Shown: piece after piece, positions 9,232 through 17,850 of the stretch
Position numbering within the stretch: the first letter of the stretch is position 1
How the letters are laid out: each line of letters opens with the position of its first letter
IMG/VR virus record: IMGVR_UViG_3300010430_002753
Location: 17,272 to 81,271 of that record
DNA: 64,000 nucleotides
Strand: one strand, 5' to 3'
Origin: a virus
Made by a program: the position numbers and the translations under genes
The notes under the pieces: generated by a model
What the model was told of the DNA's origin: nothing
What the model saw: the letters and a program-made list of their open reading frames with translations, nothing else
The model's database searches: none

Positions 9232-9615
9232 TTATTCAACCCAAATAAATTTTTGTCCTTTATTTTTAGTATTAAATACAATAATATCTCCAAGATCATA
9301 TAATTCATCTAGATAATCATTAAATAATGATACGTAATCTCCATTATAATCGTATTCATGCCATGTATCTTTTGGTATTGTTCCATCCATTAATTCATGA
9401 ACAAAATTAAAATCATCAATTAGTTTTTCTAGTTTATCTTGTAAATCGTCAATTTCATCTTCTTTTAATCTTCCATGATTCATAACAACGCCTGAAATAT
9501 TACTATTAATTTTTTCTAATTGAACTTTAATTCTACTAATTAATCTGCTTGTTCCTGAATAAGACGGCGCAGATTCTAATAGATTTTTAAATTTAATTTT
9601 GTATCTCCAAACCAT
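9232..9615 (-). CDS. Hypothetical protein, 127 aa
   Basis: Not recognised. First gene of the vWA operon, directly downstream of the promoter at 9647-9675. The middle (about residues 25-80) is helical and acidic (GRLKEDEIDDLQDKLEKLID). The C-terminus has an aromatic-acidic character (WHEYDYNGDYVSLFNDYLDE). Probably soluble. Confidence 0.75.
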   Translation of the reverse strand: MVWRYKIKFKNLLESAPSYSGTSRLISRIKVQLEKINSNISGVVMNHGRLKEDEIDDLQDKLEKLIDDFNFVHELMDGTIPKDTWHEYDYNGDYVSLFNDYLDELYDLGDIIVFNTKNKGQKFIWVE

Positions 9616-9646
9616 AATAACCTCTTTATATTTTATTTATAAATAC

Positions 9647-9675
9647 AACATAAATAATTCAATAAGATATGTCAA
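9647..9675 (-). promoter_or_regulatory. Sigma70-like promoter of the vWA operon
   Basis: TTGACA (9675-9670), 17 bp, TATGTT (9652-9647), then TGTATTTATAAATAAAA which includes TATAAATA. The -35 box lies 8 bp after the stop codon of the gene at 9684. Confidence 0.75.
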
Positions 9676-9683
9676 CTAAAAAA

Positions 9684-10004
9684 TTATTTTTTATTTAATA
9701 ATTTTAAATTTCTTTCTATATTTCTAAATTTAATTACTTTTGGATGTTTATCAAATTCTTCTTTTATATAATTTATTCCATCTATAAAATAATATTTTAT
9801 ACCAATATAATTCTGTATTCTAAGTTCTTCTGTAATTGGAATATCGAACGGTGTATTTATTAATGCAGGCCCACTTAAATTATGTAAATGTTCTATAAAG
9901 ATTGCTTGGATATCTTCATCATTATATACATAATCTATAAGTTCTTTGTCTGTTTTAAATTCATATTTAATTCCATAAAAATATGCAATAATATTTGTAT
10001 TCAT
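9684..10004 (-). CDS. GPA-motif protein with LLNK tail, 106 aa
   Basis: Member of the window's small paralog family, in a subgroup starting with a short beta region (IIAYFYGIKYEFKTDKE). It has HLHNLSGPALIN in the middle, a YYFIDGINYIKEEF strand-turn-helix, and the tail NIERNLKLLNKK at the C-terminus. Related to 10341-10625 and 11981-12295. The start overlaps the stop of 10004-10297 (TAATG). The stop is followed after 8 bp by the -35 box of the vWA operon promoter. Function unknown. Confidence 0.75.
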   Translation of the reverse strand: MNTNIIAYFYGIKYEFKTDKELIDYVYNDEDIQAIFIEHLHNLSGPALINTPFDIPITEELRIQNYIGIKYYFIDGINYIKEEFDKHPKVIKFRNIERNLKLLNKK

Positions 10005-10297
10005 TATACGGTAGTAATTTCACCTGTAATAGAATTAATAGATATATTTTCACCATATTTTTTTCTTAAATCTATATTTATGAATTCATCAAGTTCTTTT
10101 TTAATTTTTGTAACTTCTTTAGATACTACAATTTTTTGTTCTTTTAAAGTTTCTAATTGATGTGTAATTTCACCTAATACTATTATAGTATTGTAATAAT
10201 TTTTATTATATTCTTTAATCTTATTTAATTCTTCTACTGTCAATTTATTATTACTTTCTTTTTCATTATTTCCAATTACTGACATATTATTCTCCAT
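10004..10297 (-). CDS. Hypothetical coiled-coil protein, 97 aa
   Basis: Not recognised. Residues 20-75 are a charged heptad-like helix (NKIKEYNKNYYN, LETLKEQKIVVSKEVTKIKK) and the last 20 residues look like a short beta hairpin (ENISINSITGEITTV). It shares an operon with the GPA gene at 9684 from the promoter at 10312-10340. Confidence 0.75.
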   Translation of the reverse strand: MENNMSVIGNNEKESNNKLTVEELNKIKEYNKNYYNTIIVLGEITHQLETLKEQKIVVSKEVTKIKKELDEFINIDLRKKYGENISINSITGEITTV

Positions 10298-10311
10298 TAT
10301 TTTTAATTTAT

Positions 10312-10340
10312 ATTATACATTACATAATTTTATTTGTCAA
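10312..10340 (-). promoter_or_regulatory. Sigma70-like promoter for 10004-10297 and 9684-10004
   Basis: TTGACA (10340-10335), 17 bp, perfect TATAAT (10317-10312). The -35 box ends exactly where the stop codon of the gene at 10341 begins. Confidence 0.8.
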
Positions 10341-10625
10341 CTATTCTTTATTCAATAAATATAAATTTCTTTGTATATTAAACTCTTTTTCTGATAATTC
10401 TTTACCTTTAATAAAATAGTAATTCTCTCCTTCACAGTCTCCAGTGTGATGTATTATTGCAGGACCTTTTAGATTATGTAAATGGTCTTTTTGACTATTT
10501 AGATATCCTTCATTACTTAATTGATGATGAGTCCAATTTTGTGATGATGTATATGAATACCATTCATAGCTATTTTTAAAATTATGTTCAATTCCTTCAT
10601 AAAATACTGTTACTTTGCCTATCAT
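10341..10625 (-). CDS. GPA-motif protein with LLNK tail, 94 aa
   Basis: It has the family layout: a short beta N-terminus (KVTVFYEGIEHNF), DHLHNLKGPAIIHH near residues 47-58, ENYYFIKGKELSEKEF and the tail NIQRNLYLLNKE. Last gene of the Thg1 operon that starts near 12.97 kb. Closest in the window to 9684-10004 and 11981-12295. Function unknown. Confidence 0.75.
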   Translation of the reverse strand: MIGKVTVFYEGIEHNFKNSYEWYSYTSSQNWTHHQLSNEGYLNSQKDHLHNLKGPAIIHHTGDCEGENYYFIKGKELSEKEFNIQRNLYLLNKE

Positions 10626-10629
10626 AATA

Positions 10630-11430
10630 TTATTCGTAATCTTTATTATTAACTAAATTATTAATAATTGTATGATCTTTTTGAAATATAACACCTTCTA
10701 TAAATGTCCATTCATTATCTGATTTAATGCAAGTATTTCCATTCTTCCATTTATCTTCTAATTTTGCCCAATTATGACCTTTTTGAAAACACATTTCATG
10801 CATATCTTTTTGATTTTTACCATGTAATTCTTTATGCGAATATAACGATTGAGCTAACATTTGCATTGAATTTCTTATCCAGTCCTGCTGGCGCCAGACG
10901 AAATTATTACATACCTCTTCTCTAGGAATATTAAATGATCTACAATCAAATACTGCTAGTCTATTGTTTTCTATATATTTTATAATATCCTTATCAATAT
11001 CAACTGATGGATATTCTCCAAAACTTAATCCAAAATACTGCGTTCTGCTTTTTTCTTTAAAATATTCTAATAACATAAATTTATTAAACTCAGCAGAGGC
11101 TATACTTGGAGCAACACTACACATTTTTTGAACGTTATAATTAAACCAAGCATCTGTTGTTAATTTATCATAATCAGTTAATAGAATTGTAATCTCATCT
11201 GATTGAGTATAAGCTAATTTAGCACCTTGAATTTGTTCACATAATTTTTTAGTTGTATGTCTCATAGCTTCATTCATTAATTCCGAAAATGGTTTTTCGA
11301 AACTTTTAGTAAACGTGTGAAACGCCTTTCCGTCCAATCTAAGTATTACTGGAGTTCTTCTAGTTAAAAATGTTCTAGATCTAACTTCATAATTATTTTT
11401 CATTCTATCACCAAGTGATGTTTTATCCAT
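10630..11430 (-). CDS. thg1: Thg1-family tRNA(His) guanylyltransferase-like protein, 266 aa
   Basis: Thg1-like proteins add nucleotides to tRNA 5' ends in the 3'-to-5' direction. Family hallmarks are VILRLDGKAFHTFTKSF near residues 28-44 (first metal-binding Asp), YTQSDEITILL near 74-84 (the SDEIT acidic motif), and the conserved FDCRSFNIPREEV with WRQQDWIRNS. Length is as expected (about 240-270). Bacterial and phage members are often TLPs that repair truncated tRNA 5' ends rather than adding G-1 to tRNA-His. This phage carries a tRNA-His gene whose G-1 is already encoded, which favours repair. Operon with hypothetical genes; the neighbours give no further hint. Confidence 0.92.
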   Translation of the reverse strand: MDKTSLGDRMKNNYEVRSRTFLTRRTPVILRLDGKAFHTFTKSFEKPFSELMNEAMRHTTKKLCEQIQGAKLAYTQSDEITILLTDYDKLTTDAWFNYNVQKMCSVAPSIASAEFNKFMLLEYFKEKSRTQYFGLSFGEYPSVDIDKDIIKYIENNRLAVFDCRSFNIPREEVCNNFVWRQQDWIRNSMQMLAQSLYSHKELHGKNQKDMHEMCFQKGHNWAKLEDKWKNGNTCIKSDNEWTFIEGVIFQKDHTIINNLVNNKDYE

Positions 11431-11432
11431 TA

Positions 11433-11732
11433 TTAATTCTCCTCTAATTCTTCTACTAATTCATGCAATATTCTAACTTCCATTAATTCATAACCATATT
11501 TATTAGCAAAATCTTTTATAAACTTAGGTGCATTTTGTATAGTGTTACTAAATATAAACGCCATTGATAAATTAACAGTTTGCATAGTTGGATTTATATT
11601 ATCAATATTAAAACTAATAAATTGATCTTGATTTTCAACATATAGATAACTGTAATTTCTACAAGTATCAGTTTCAGACTTTTTAGCTAAAACTAATCCA
11701 CGGTTTCTACTACCATGATTAAATACATTCAT
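11433..11732 (-). CDS. Hypothetical protein, 99 aa
   Basis: Not recognised. It starts MNVFNHGSRNRGLVLAKKSE and ends in an acidic helix (VRILHELVEELEEN). Probably a small soluble alpha/beta protein. It is separated by 2 bp from the Thg1 gene and precedes it in the operon. Confidence 0.75.
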   Translation of the reverse strand: MNVFNHGSRNRGLVLAKKSETDTCRNYSYLYVENQDQFISFNIDNINPTMQTVNLSMAFIFSNTIQNAPKFIKDFANKYGYELMEVRILHELVEELEEN

Positions 11733-11757
11733 AATGTACTCCTTTTATTTATTAATT

Positions 11758-12000
11758 TTAGCTATAATAAAAATCATAACCTTTCTTTCTAAAACTAGCA
11801 AGATACCAAAATTTTTCCCACCATTCTTTTCCTTCTAAGTGTGCAAGTTTTTCATTTTCGTTTACTGAATGAGATGTATATTTTGTTATTTCTAACATGC
11901 CAGTAAATACAGATTTTTCAGAAATTTTAACATAACAATATTTTTCTGCTATTTCTTTTTTTCTATTTCGTTTTTCTTTCTTATTTTTTTTCCAAAACAC
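11758..12000 (-). CDS. Hypothetical protein, 80 aa
   Basis: Not recognised. A very basic N-terminus (FWKKNKKEKRNRKKEIAEKY) is followed by an aromatic C-terminus (EWWEKFWYLASFRKKGYDFYYS). The start overlaps the end of the upstream gene by 20 bp, as usual in this operon. A nucleic-acid-binding role is possible from charge alone. Confidence 0.65.
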   Translation of the reverse strand: MFWKKNKKEKRNRKKEIAEKYCYVKISEKSVFTGMLEITKYTSHSVNENEKLAHLEGKEWWEKFWYLASFRKKGYDFYYS

Positions 12001-12295
12001 AATTACTCCCCTTATTTAATAACCTTAAATTTCTTTTTATATTAAAATCTTTTTCTGGTATACATTTTCCATTTATATAATATGATTTATAATTATCATA
12101 TTTATCACTATTTGTCCATTTTATTGCTGGTCCATTTATATTGTGAAGAAAATCTGAGTGTTTATTATTGCCGTTTTCAAATTTATTATCTTTAATAACT
12201 TCATCCCATTTAGAAATAACATCTTCATCGTTATCACCAAAAAATATATACTTTGTTCCATTATACCAAACTTCAACTGATACTATCTTATTCAT
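11981..12295 (-). CDS. GPA-motif protein with internal LLNK motif, 104 aa
   Basis: Same subgroup as 9684-10004: VEVWYNGTKYIFFGDNDED at the start, DFLHNINGPAIKW in the middle, YYINGKCIPEKDF, then NIKRNLRLLNKG. The motif is followed by ten more residues (SNCVLEKK), so the tail is not strictly terminal here. The extension runs into the next gene and looks like loss of the ancestral stop codon. Confidence 0.7.
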   Translation of the reverse strand: MNKIVSVEVWYNGTKYIFFGDNDEDVISKWDEVIKDNKFENGNNKHSDFLHNINGPAIKWTNSDKYDNYKSYYINGKCIPEKDFNIKRNLRLLNKGSNCVLEKK

Positions 12296-12298
12296 GAT

Positions 12299-12907
12299 TT
12301 ATAAGTTAGAAAAAACATCATCTGGAATATCATACATAGATTTAGGTTCGTTGTTTTTAGTATTTTCTACAATAGTATCAATATTATTATTTATCTCATC
12401 TCTAGTCATGTCTTTGATATTTGGATTTGCTTTAAACATTTTTTTCTTTAATTCATTATTAGAAGAATATCCAATTCCACTTCTTACTTTATTTATAATA
12501 AAATTTATATCTTTATCACCATGTAATAATTTATTAGTGACAAACGCATTTAAAGCATATAAACTTTCTTCAGCTATAAAAGTATTTGTCTTTTGACCAC
12601 CAACTGCAATTTTATATTCTTTATGAATATTAATAGCATTCTTTCTAGATTCTGATTCTATACCAGCTAAATGTGATTTAGCTATTTCAAAAATATCTGT
12701 ATTTTCTATTAGTAATTTTGCCATTTTAAATGCATTAATAATTTTTTCACCTGAAATACTACATCTAGTTCCTTCAGATAAATCTACAAATTTATTAGCC
12801 TTCTGATTAATTGGTATATAAGAATAAATTAAATGTTTTACAAAACCTTTCTTTTTTGGATCTTTCCACATACTCTCTAATTTTTCAATAATTTTTTCTT
12901 TTTCCAT
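12299..12907 (-). CDS. Hypothetical protein, about 202 aa
   Basis: Not recognised. I start at the ATG at 12907 (MEKEKIIEKLESMW) because AGGTGGT lies just upstream; the in-frame GTG at 12916 is inside that site. Mostly helical and basic, with SGEKIINAFKMAKLLI and AIAVGG-like small-residue turns (YKIAVGGQKTNTF). First gene of the six-gene Thg1 operon. Confidence 0.75.
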   Translation of the reverse strand: MEKEKIIEKLESMWKDPKKKGFVKHLIYSYIPINQKANKFVDLSEGTRCSISGEKIINAFKMAKLLIENTDIFEIAKSHLAGIESESRKNAINIHKEYKIAVGGQKTNTFIAEESLYALNAFVTNKLLHGDKDINFIINKVRSGIGYSSNNELKKKMFKANPNIKDMTRDEINNNIDTIVENTKNNEPKSMYDIPDDVFSNL

Positions 12908-12937
12908 AATAACCACCTTTATTTTTTATTTGTAAAT

Positions 12938-12966
12938 ATAATAATATATGTTACAATTTGTGTCAA
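12938..12966 (-). promoter_or_regulatory. Sigma70-like promoter of the Thg1 operon
   Basis: TTGACA (12966-12961), 17 bp, TATTAT (12943-12938). The -35 box overlaps the TGA stop codon of the upstream gene at 12963. It drives 12299-12907 through 10341-10625. Confidence 0.7.
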
Positions 12967-13385
12967 CTAAAAAAATTATCCAATGTTACTCTACCATTTT
13001 CTGAAATAAATAATCTAATATTAAATAAACCACATCCATTACTTCCACCACCAAAATGTGTGTATGAATTATGTAAATCTATTGTTACAACAAATCTAAA
13101 ATTATCAGTATCTTTAATTGTTTCTTTTGATAACCAACTTCCAAAGCTTTCAATTCTTAATGTTTTAAATATAACAGGCATTGTTTGAAAATATTCAGAT
13201 TCTACTATAAATCTTAATTTTCCATATCTATCATATTCAACTTCAATTCTTGCAATTTTACAAGTATATGATCTTTTTAAAAGTTCTGTTTCAATAATTT
13301 CTTTAATTTGATATTTTACATCTTCTAAATCAATTCTTGATAAATCTTTCATAACAACTTTACTTGTAATAATTTCTTGTTTCAT
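12963..13385 (-). CDS. Hypothetical protein, 140 aa
   Basis: Not recognised. It begins MKQEIITSKVVMKDLSRIDL, with an alternating charged/hydrophobic pattern suggesting an alpha/beta fold, and a glycine-rich turn near residues 117-124 (THFGGGSNGCG). Monocistronic between the promoter at 13420-13448 and the next promoter, whose -35 box overlaps its stop codon. Confidence 0.75.
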   Translation of the reverse strand: MKQEIITSKVVMKDLSRIDLEDVKYQIKEIIETELLKRSYTCKIARIEVEYDRYGKLRFIVESEYFQTMPVIFKTLRIESFGSWLSKETIKDTDNFRFVVTIDLHNSYTHFGGGSNGCGLFNIRLFISENGRVTLDNFFS

Positions 13386-13419
13386 AATAACCTCTCTTAT
13401 ATTTTTTATTTATAAATAC

Positions 13420-13448
13420 AATATAATATCTATTAAAATATTTGTCAA
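13420..13448 (-). promoter_or_regulatory. Sigma70-like promoter for 12963-13385
   Basis: TTGACA (13448-13443), 17 bp, TATATT (13425-13420), followed by TGTATTTATAAATAAAA. It directly follows the terminator of the late fibre operon. Confidence 0.75.
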
Positions 13449-13463
13449 CTAAAAAATAAAAAA

Positions 13464-13487
13464 AGATCTATTTTTTATAATAGATCT
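13464..13487 (-). terminator. Rho-independent terminator of the virion-surface operon
   Basis: Arms AGATCTAT / ATAGATCT, followed on the minus strand by TTTTTTTATTTTTT. Located about 30 bp after the stop of 13520-14953. Confidence 0.8.
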
Positions 13488-13519
13488 CTTGTAAATTTAT
13501 TTTAATACGTATTAATTAG

Positions 13520-14953
13520 TTATTGTTGAACACCTCTTTTTATAGATAATTTTCTAAATTTATCCCCTGCATCCATATCTAAAACGGCAAAGTTTGATTC
13601 TGTATAAGTATTATCAGTAATAGGATTAGTTCCAGATCCTCCAGTTGTATCAACTAAAGTCCAATCAAGAAAATTAGAATCAGTTGGTGATTTTATCCAT
13701 ACTGCAAATGTTCCAACAGGATAAACTCTGCTTATTCTAAGATTACTAATTTCAAAATTACCACTATCATTTAAATATGAAAATGCCAATACAGAAGGAT
13801 TAGTACTAGCCGCAGTTAGTATTATATTATTTCTACCTACTATAGTTGTTTGGGAATTACTTAGTGTTGTGGAATCAAGAGTACTTCTAAATCTAACAAT
13901 TGGTAAACTTCCTTCAATAAGATTAAGATCGAATTCAATCAAATAAGACTCTGTATTAACTATATTAATTTCTTTGACAGTACCTGCATTATAGTTATCA
14001 TTACCGATAGCAGATGCACTAAATCCGTAAGAGCCATTACTTGTAAAGGTTGAATAAGCTGTCGTTGTTCCATTTTCTAAATCACTTGTTTGTAAAGTAT
14101 CTATCTCTTTAAACACTCCACTACTAGCAAGTCTTTGTATCTTGAGATCATACCAAGTGTTGTTGAGTAAGTACGAAGTAGCCGTTAGAAATAACACAAC
14201 AGCACTTCCATTGGTTTTATTGAGTAATCCCAATTGATTAACAGAATTAGTTGCCAAAATATACCCATTAGTATTTACTCTATTATTAACATCCGATATA
14301 AAATCAATATTAATTGTATCGATTAAATTTAAATCAAACTTCCACTCACCATAAGCATGTTTAGAAGGTAAACTAGTTATACCATCACTCACTTGTTCTA
14401 TATATTTAGAACCTTCTGGGATTTCTTGTGGTTCTATATTAACAATATTCTTTATGTATATAATATCATCACTAGAGTCATTGGCGCCAGTAAATACACC
14501 ACTACCAACTTTTGTCATTTCAAATCTAACATTAGCTGCAGTAAATCTTGACATATATAATAATCTATGAGTTGTCCAAGATCCTACTATATTTCCTTCA
14601 ACACTACCCTCTAATTCGTCAATTGATTCTATAGCATTTCCTAATTCAAAACCGTCAACATTAGTATTTTCAGATGGAATATAGTAGTCAAAAGTTAATA
14701 AATATTTTTTACCATTCTCAGAACCTAGACTTCTTTGTATATAGTGTGTTCCAAGATCATTACTAGCGTAATATTTTAATACATTATCTTTACTTGTATT
14801 ACCGTCACTTATATTGTCGTTATTACCAGTTACTGTGGATCTGACATTTGAAAATCCATCTACATTAGAACTGAAGTTAGATGAATATCTTATTTCTGTT
14901 CTATCTTGTTCACCTATCTTTACTGTTCCTGTTTCTACAGAGAATTGTGCCAT
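13520..14953 (-). CDS. Probable virion surface / fibre protein, 477 aa
   Basis: A beta-rich, Ser/Thr/Asn-rich sequence with low cysteine, typical of exposed virion proteins. Stretches such as KKYLLTFDYYIPSEN (about 83-97) and SYLIEFDLNLIEG read like carbohydrate-binding jelly-roll strands, and the C-terminus (FAVLDMDAGDKFRKLSIKRG) resembles small phage structural domains. Last gene of the late operon that starts near 21.34 kb. No peptidase or lyase motif is seen. The exact position on the virion is inference. Confidence 0.65.
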   Translation of the reverse strand: MAQFSVETGTVKIGEQDRTEIRYSSNFSSNVDGFSNVRSTVTGNNDNISDGNTSKDNVLKYYASNDLGTHYIQRSLGSENGKKYLLTFDYYIPSENTNVDGFELGNAIESIDELEGSVEGNIVGSWTTHRLLYMSRFTAANVRFEMTKVGSGVFTGANDSSDDIIYIKNIVNIEPQEIPEGSKYIEQVSDGITSLPSKHAYGEWKFDLNLIDTINIDFISDVNNRVNTNGYILATNSVNQLGLLNKTNGSAVVLFLTATSYLLNNTWYDLKIQRLASSGVFKEIDTLQTSDLENGTTTAYSTFTSNGSYGFSASAIGNDNYNAGTVKEINIVNTESYLIEFDLNLIEGSLPIVRFRSTLDSTTLSNSQTTIVGRNNIILTAASTNPSVLAFSYLNDSGNFEISNLRISRVYPVGTFAVWIKSPTDSNFLDWTLVDTTGGSGTNPITDNTYTESNFAVLDMDAGDKFRKLSIKRGVQQ

Positions 14954-15003
14954 ATTTATTCCTCATTTATTTATTATAATTAAATATTATAGTTTTGTAT
15001 CTT

Positions 15004-16290
15004 TTAGTATTCAAACACTTCACCAGCAGTATATTCTTTGCCGTCTGCTGATCCATTTGTTCCATCTGTTGTTAATAATGTTTGTTTTGCATATTTATTA
15101 TAATCAGCTTTATGTTGTTCTAAGGTTCTTGTATAATTATAACATTTAGCAAACTTAATATTGCCATTTAATCCGAAATTACTAAGACCCGCAATTTGTT
15201 CAATACCAACATTAGCAGTTCCTCCAACGTCAACACTTTCTATCTCTTGTCCATTTACTCTTAGTGTCCAAGTTGTATCAATAAGAACAGTTTCAATTAG
15301 GTAGTCAACACCTATTTGAAAATCATAATCAATAGTTGCTACACTTGAAAGAGCACCTTCAATATTAATAGCAGCCAAATCACTTTTTATTCTAATATAA
15401 TTAGTACTTGTACTTCTACCAAATAAGTTGTGAGGATTCCCTGTTGCTCCTTTTAAATTGACTAAAGCAACTGCACTTTTAACAGTTAATAGTCTTGAAG
15501 GTAGTGTAATAGTATCTGTTCCAGCATTTAAACTTGCTCCACCATTACCAAAATCTACTCCAATAGATGTTCCATCATTGTTATTATTAGTAGCATCGAT
15601 AGCATTACCATTTTCGTAATTATGGAATAAAATTAAACCAGAGTCATATTCTACAGGTTTGTGTTCAACTTTCATATCATAATTAGAAGGAGATACTATA
15701 TCAGTAGAGTTTAAAAATTCATTATATAATTTATTTCTTTCTTGTGCATCTAATATTTTATCGTATACTCTTACTAATGGGATATAAGATTTAGTTTCAA
15801 AACTAATAGAATTAATGTCGGTATCATCGATCAATGGATTACTTGCTACTGTTAGCTCTTGAGTATCTTGCCACATTCTTATAACTCTATTATCGCTTTC
15901 GATGATATACATATGATATATTGAATTATAACTGTCCACTGTTGCAAGAGCAGTATCACCATTAGTATTACTTTCAATCTGAAGTGCTCCTGTAGTAGAT
16001 ATTGTTAAAAATGATAAATTAGTTGTCGTATCTTTATTTAAAAGTAAAAATGATTCTACTCCCAATATTCCATTGTTTTTGGCAAATATAACTATTGTTC
16101 TTGCTTCATTTGCAGGTGATAAATTAACAGATGTAGGAAAGTTTAATGTAGAAGTATCAATGAATTTAGCGGCTCTTCCTTTTCTTGATTTCTTGATCTC
16201 AACATCAGTTAATGTTGGTAAAGTTCCAGTTATTTTTTCTCTGGTGGATCCATCTCGTGTATCGAAATTAAATATTAAATTATTTCTCAT
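15004..16290 (-). CDS. LamG-like (concanavalin-type) virion protein, 428 aa
   Basis: Two LamG-like segments. In the first half, FIDTSTLNFPTSVNLSP... is followed by LVRVYDKILDAQERNKLYNE, the usual closing helix of LamG domains. The second segment (from about residue 215) runs SGLILFHNYENGNAIDATNN to a similar ending (FAKCYNYTRTLEQHKADYNK). Such domains bind sugars or form adhesin decorations on virions. GAGGTAATAA precedes the ATG. Confidence 0.75.
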   Translation of the reverse strand: MRNNLIFNFDTRDGSTREKITGTLPTLTDVEIKKSRKGRAAKFIDTSTLNFPTSVNLSPANEARTIVIFAKNNGILGVESFLLLNKDTTTNLSFLTISTTGALQIESNTNGDTALATVDSYNSIYHMYIIESDNRVIRMWQDTQELTVASNPLIDDTDINSISFETKSYIPLVRVYDKILDAQERNKLYNEFLNSTDIVSPSNYDMKVEHKPVEYDSGLILFHNYENGNAIDATNNNNDGTSIGVDFGNGGASLNAGTDTITLPSRLLTVKSAVALVNLKGATGNPHNLFGRSTSTNYIRIKSDLAAINIEGALSSVATIDYDFQIGVDYLIETVLIDTTWTLRVNGQEIESVDVGGTANVGIEQIAGLSNFGLNGNIKFAKCYNYTRTLEQHKADYNKYAKQTLLTTDGTNGSADGKEYTAGEVFEY

Positions 16291-16314
16291 ATTTATTACC
16301 TCTATTATACATTA

Positions 16315-17844
16315 TCATACTAAGTATCCAATGTTTTTATAATATTGCGTTTCTTGTATTATTTGTTCTTGAGTAGCTTTACCTTGTCTAATTTTAAAAA
16401 CTTTCATAAGTCCGTTAAACCAAGCAGTTGTCATATCCCCTCTAGTACCTAATGCAATATTACTAACGCCTCCATACCCAGACACAACATCACTTGTCCC
16501 AATAGAATTACTATCTACAAATACTTCATATGTTTCGGTATTCATATCCCAAACAATATCAAATTTATGTGCTTTGTTGTCTTTATAATTATTAAGATTG
16601 CCAACAGTTTTTGATCTCATCCAAAATATATCATCACTTAAAAATAAGATCCAATCACTAGCATAAGATCCACCTAATACATGGGCTTGTGAAGCTGCAT
16701 AACCAGAACCTATATTATTTGATAATTCTGTTATTGCAGTTAATGTAAAATCTATAGTTTCTGTTAAATCTATATTGATGCCTGTATCTATATATGCAGT
16801 ATTTGTATTTTTAAAGTAAACACCTTGATTTAAAAAATCAACATCTACGATTGCTTGGGTTATTTCAGGAGATGTTGCATTAAAAGCACTTTTATTTTTC
16901 TTGAAATCGTATTCCATGATAGGAGTAAGTTCAGCTGCTTTTAATTCTATAAATTCAAATCTTGTAATATTTGTAGTTCCTGCGTCAGCATTTCTTAAAT
17001 AAAATCCACTATTTTTTCCAATAACTTGTTCATCAAACACAAAAGTTCCTGTAAGAGCGCCAGTATAGTATCCACTAAAACTATCATCACCAACTCTAAA
17101 TTCAGTTGATGTAGTATTACCTTCTATAATTAATCTATATTTATTACCATTGACAATGGAATAATCCTTTTTAACTCCACCTGCTGCTGTTGTCGTAAAA
17201 CTATCATTATCTCCTATTGCTCCACCAACCATAGACCAACCACTAGTAAAATCCCAATTTAATACTATATTTTCCCCATACCCGGCTGTATTTGTAATAC
17301 CTTTATGTAATTTATTATTATATAATAATTCTACTTCTTCTGCTGTTAATGCTTTGTTGTATATTTCAAACAAATAAAAATCACCAACAAAATCAAAAGC
17401 AAGCCCTCCGTTTGTTCCAATAGTAAACGGATTAAGACCGCTACCATAATCTAATATTATATCTGATATTACAATGTCGTAATCTTGCCCAATAACAATA
17501 CTACTACTTGTTGACCCATCAACATATGAGATTCCAGATGAAATTAATATACTATCGTCAGCTTCAATACTACCTAATCCTTTACCATCAAAGTTTTTTG
17601 TTCTAAAATCAAATAATACTCTTGCTATATCATTATTAGTGCATTTACCTTTTATTCTAACACTGTAATTGCCTTTATGTCTTTTTTGATAAATTATAGA
17701 TGAAGTAGATAAACTAAAACTACCAACACCATTACTCAAACTAACATCAGTCGGAGTTCCTCCATTTTTATGAATTGCGTCAAAACTATTAAATGTTTCA
17801 CGAAACACACAACTTTTTTCTATATTATATAAACTTTCTTTCAT
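16315..17844 (-). CDS. LamG-like virion protein with two or three domains, 509 aa
   Basis: LamG-like halves end in FYLFEIYNKALTAEEVELLY (about residues 155-174) and MKVFKIRQGKATQEQIIQET near the C-terminus. Between them (about 190-300) is a carbohydrate-binding-like jelly roll (VLNWDFTSGWSMVGGAIGDN). Together with 15004-16290 and 13520-14953 it forms a set of adhesin-like late genes. Likely a tail fibre or capsid decoration component; the sequence alone does not settle which. Confidence 0.75.
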   Translation of the reverse strand: MKESLYNIEKSCVFRETFNSFDAIHKNGGTPTDVSLSNGVGSFSLSTSSIIYQKRHKGNYSVRIKGKCTNNDIARVLFDFRTKNFDGKGLGSIEADDSILISSGISYVDGSTSSSIVIGQDYDIVISDIILDYGSGLNPFTIGTNGGLAFDFVGDFYLFEIYNKALTAEEVELLYNNKLHKGITNTAGYGENIVLNWDFTSGWSMVGGAIGDNDSFTTTAAGGVKKDYSIVNGNKYRLIIEGNTTSTEFRVGDDSFSGYYTGALTGTFVFDEQVIGKNSGFYLRNADAGTTNITRFEFIELKAAELTPIMEYDFKKNKSAFNATSPEITQAIVDVDFLNQGVYFKNTNTAYIDTGINIDLTETIDFTLTAITELSNNIGSGYAASQAHVLGGSYASDWILFLSDDIFWMRSKTVGNLNNYKDNKAHKFDIVWDMNTETYEVFVDSNSIGTSDVVSGYGGVSNIALGTRGDMTTAWFNGLMKVFKIRQGKATQEQIIQETQYYKNIGYLV

Positions 17845-17850
17845 TTATTT

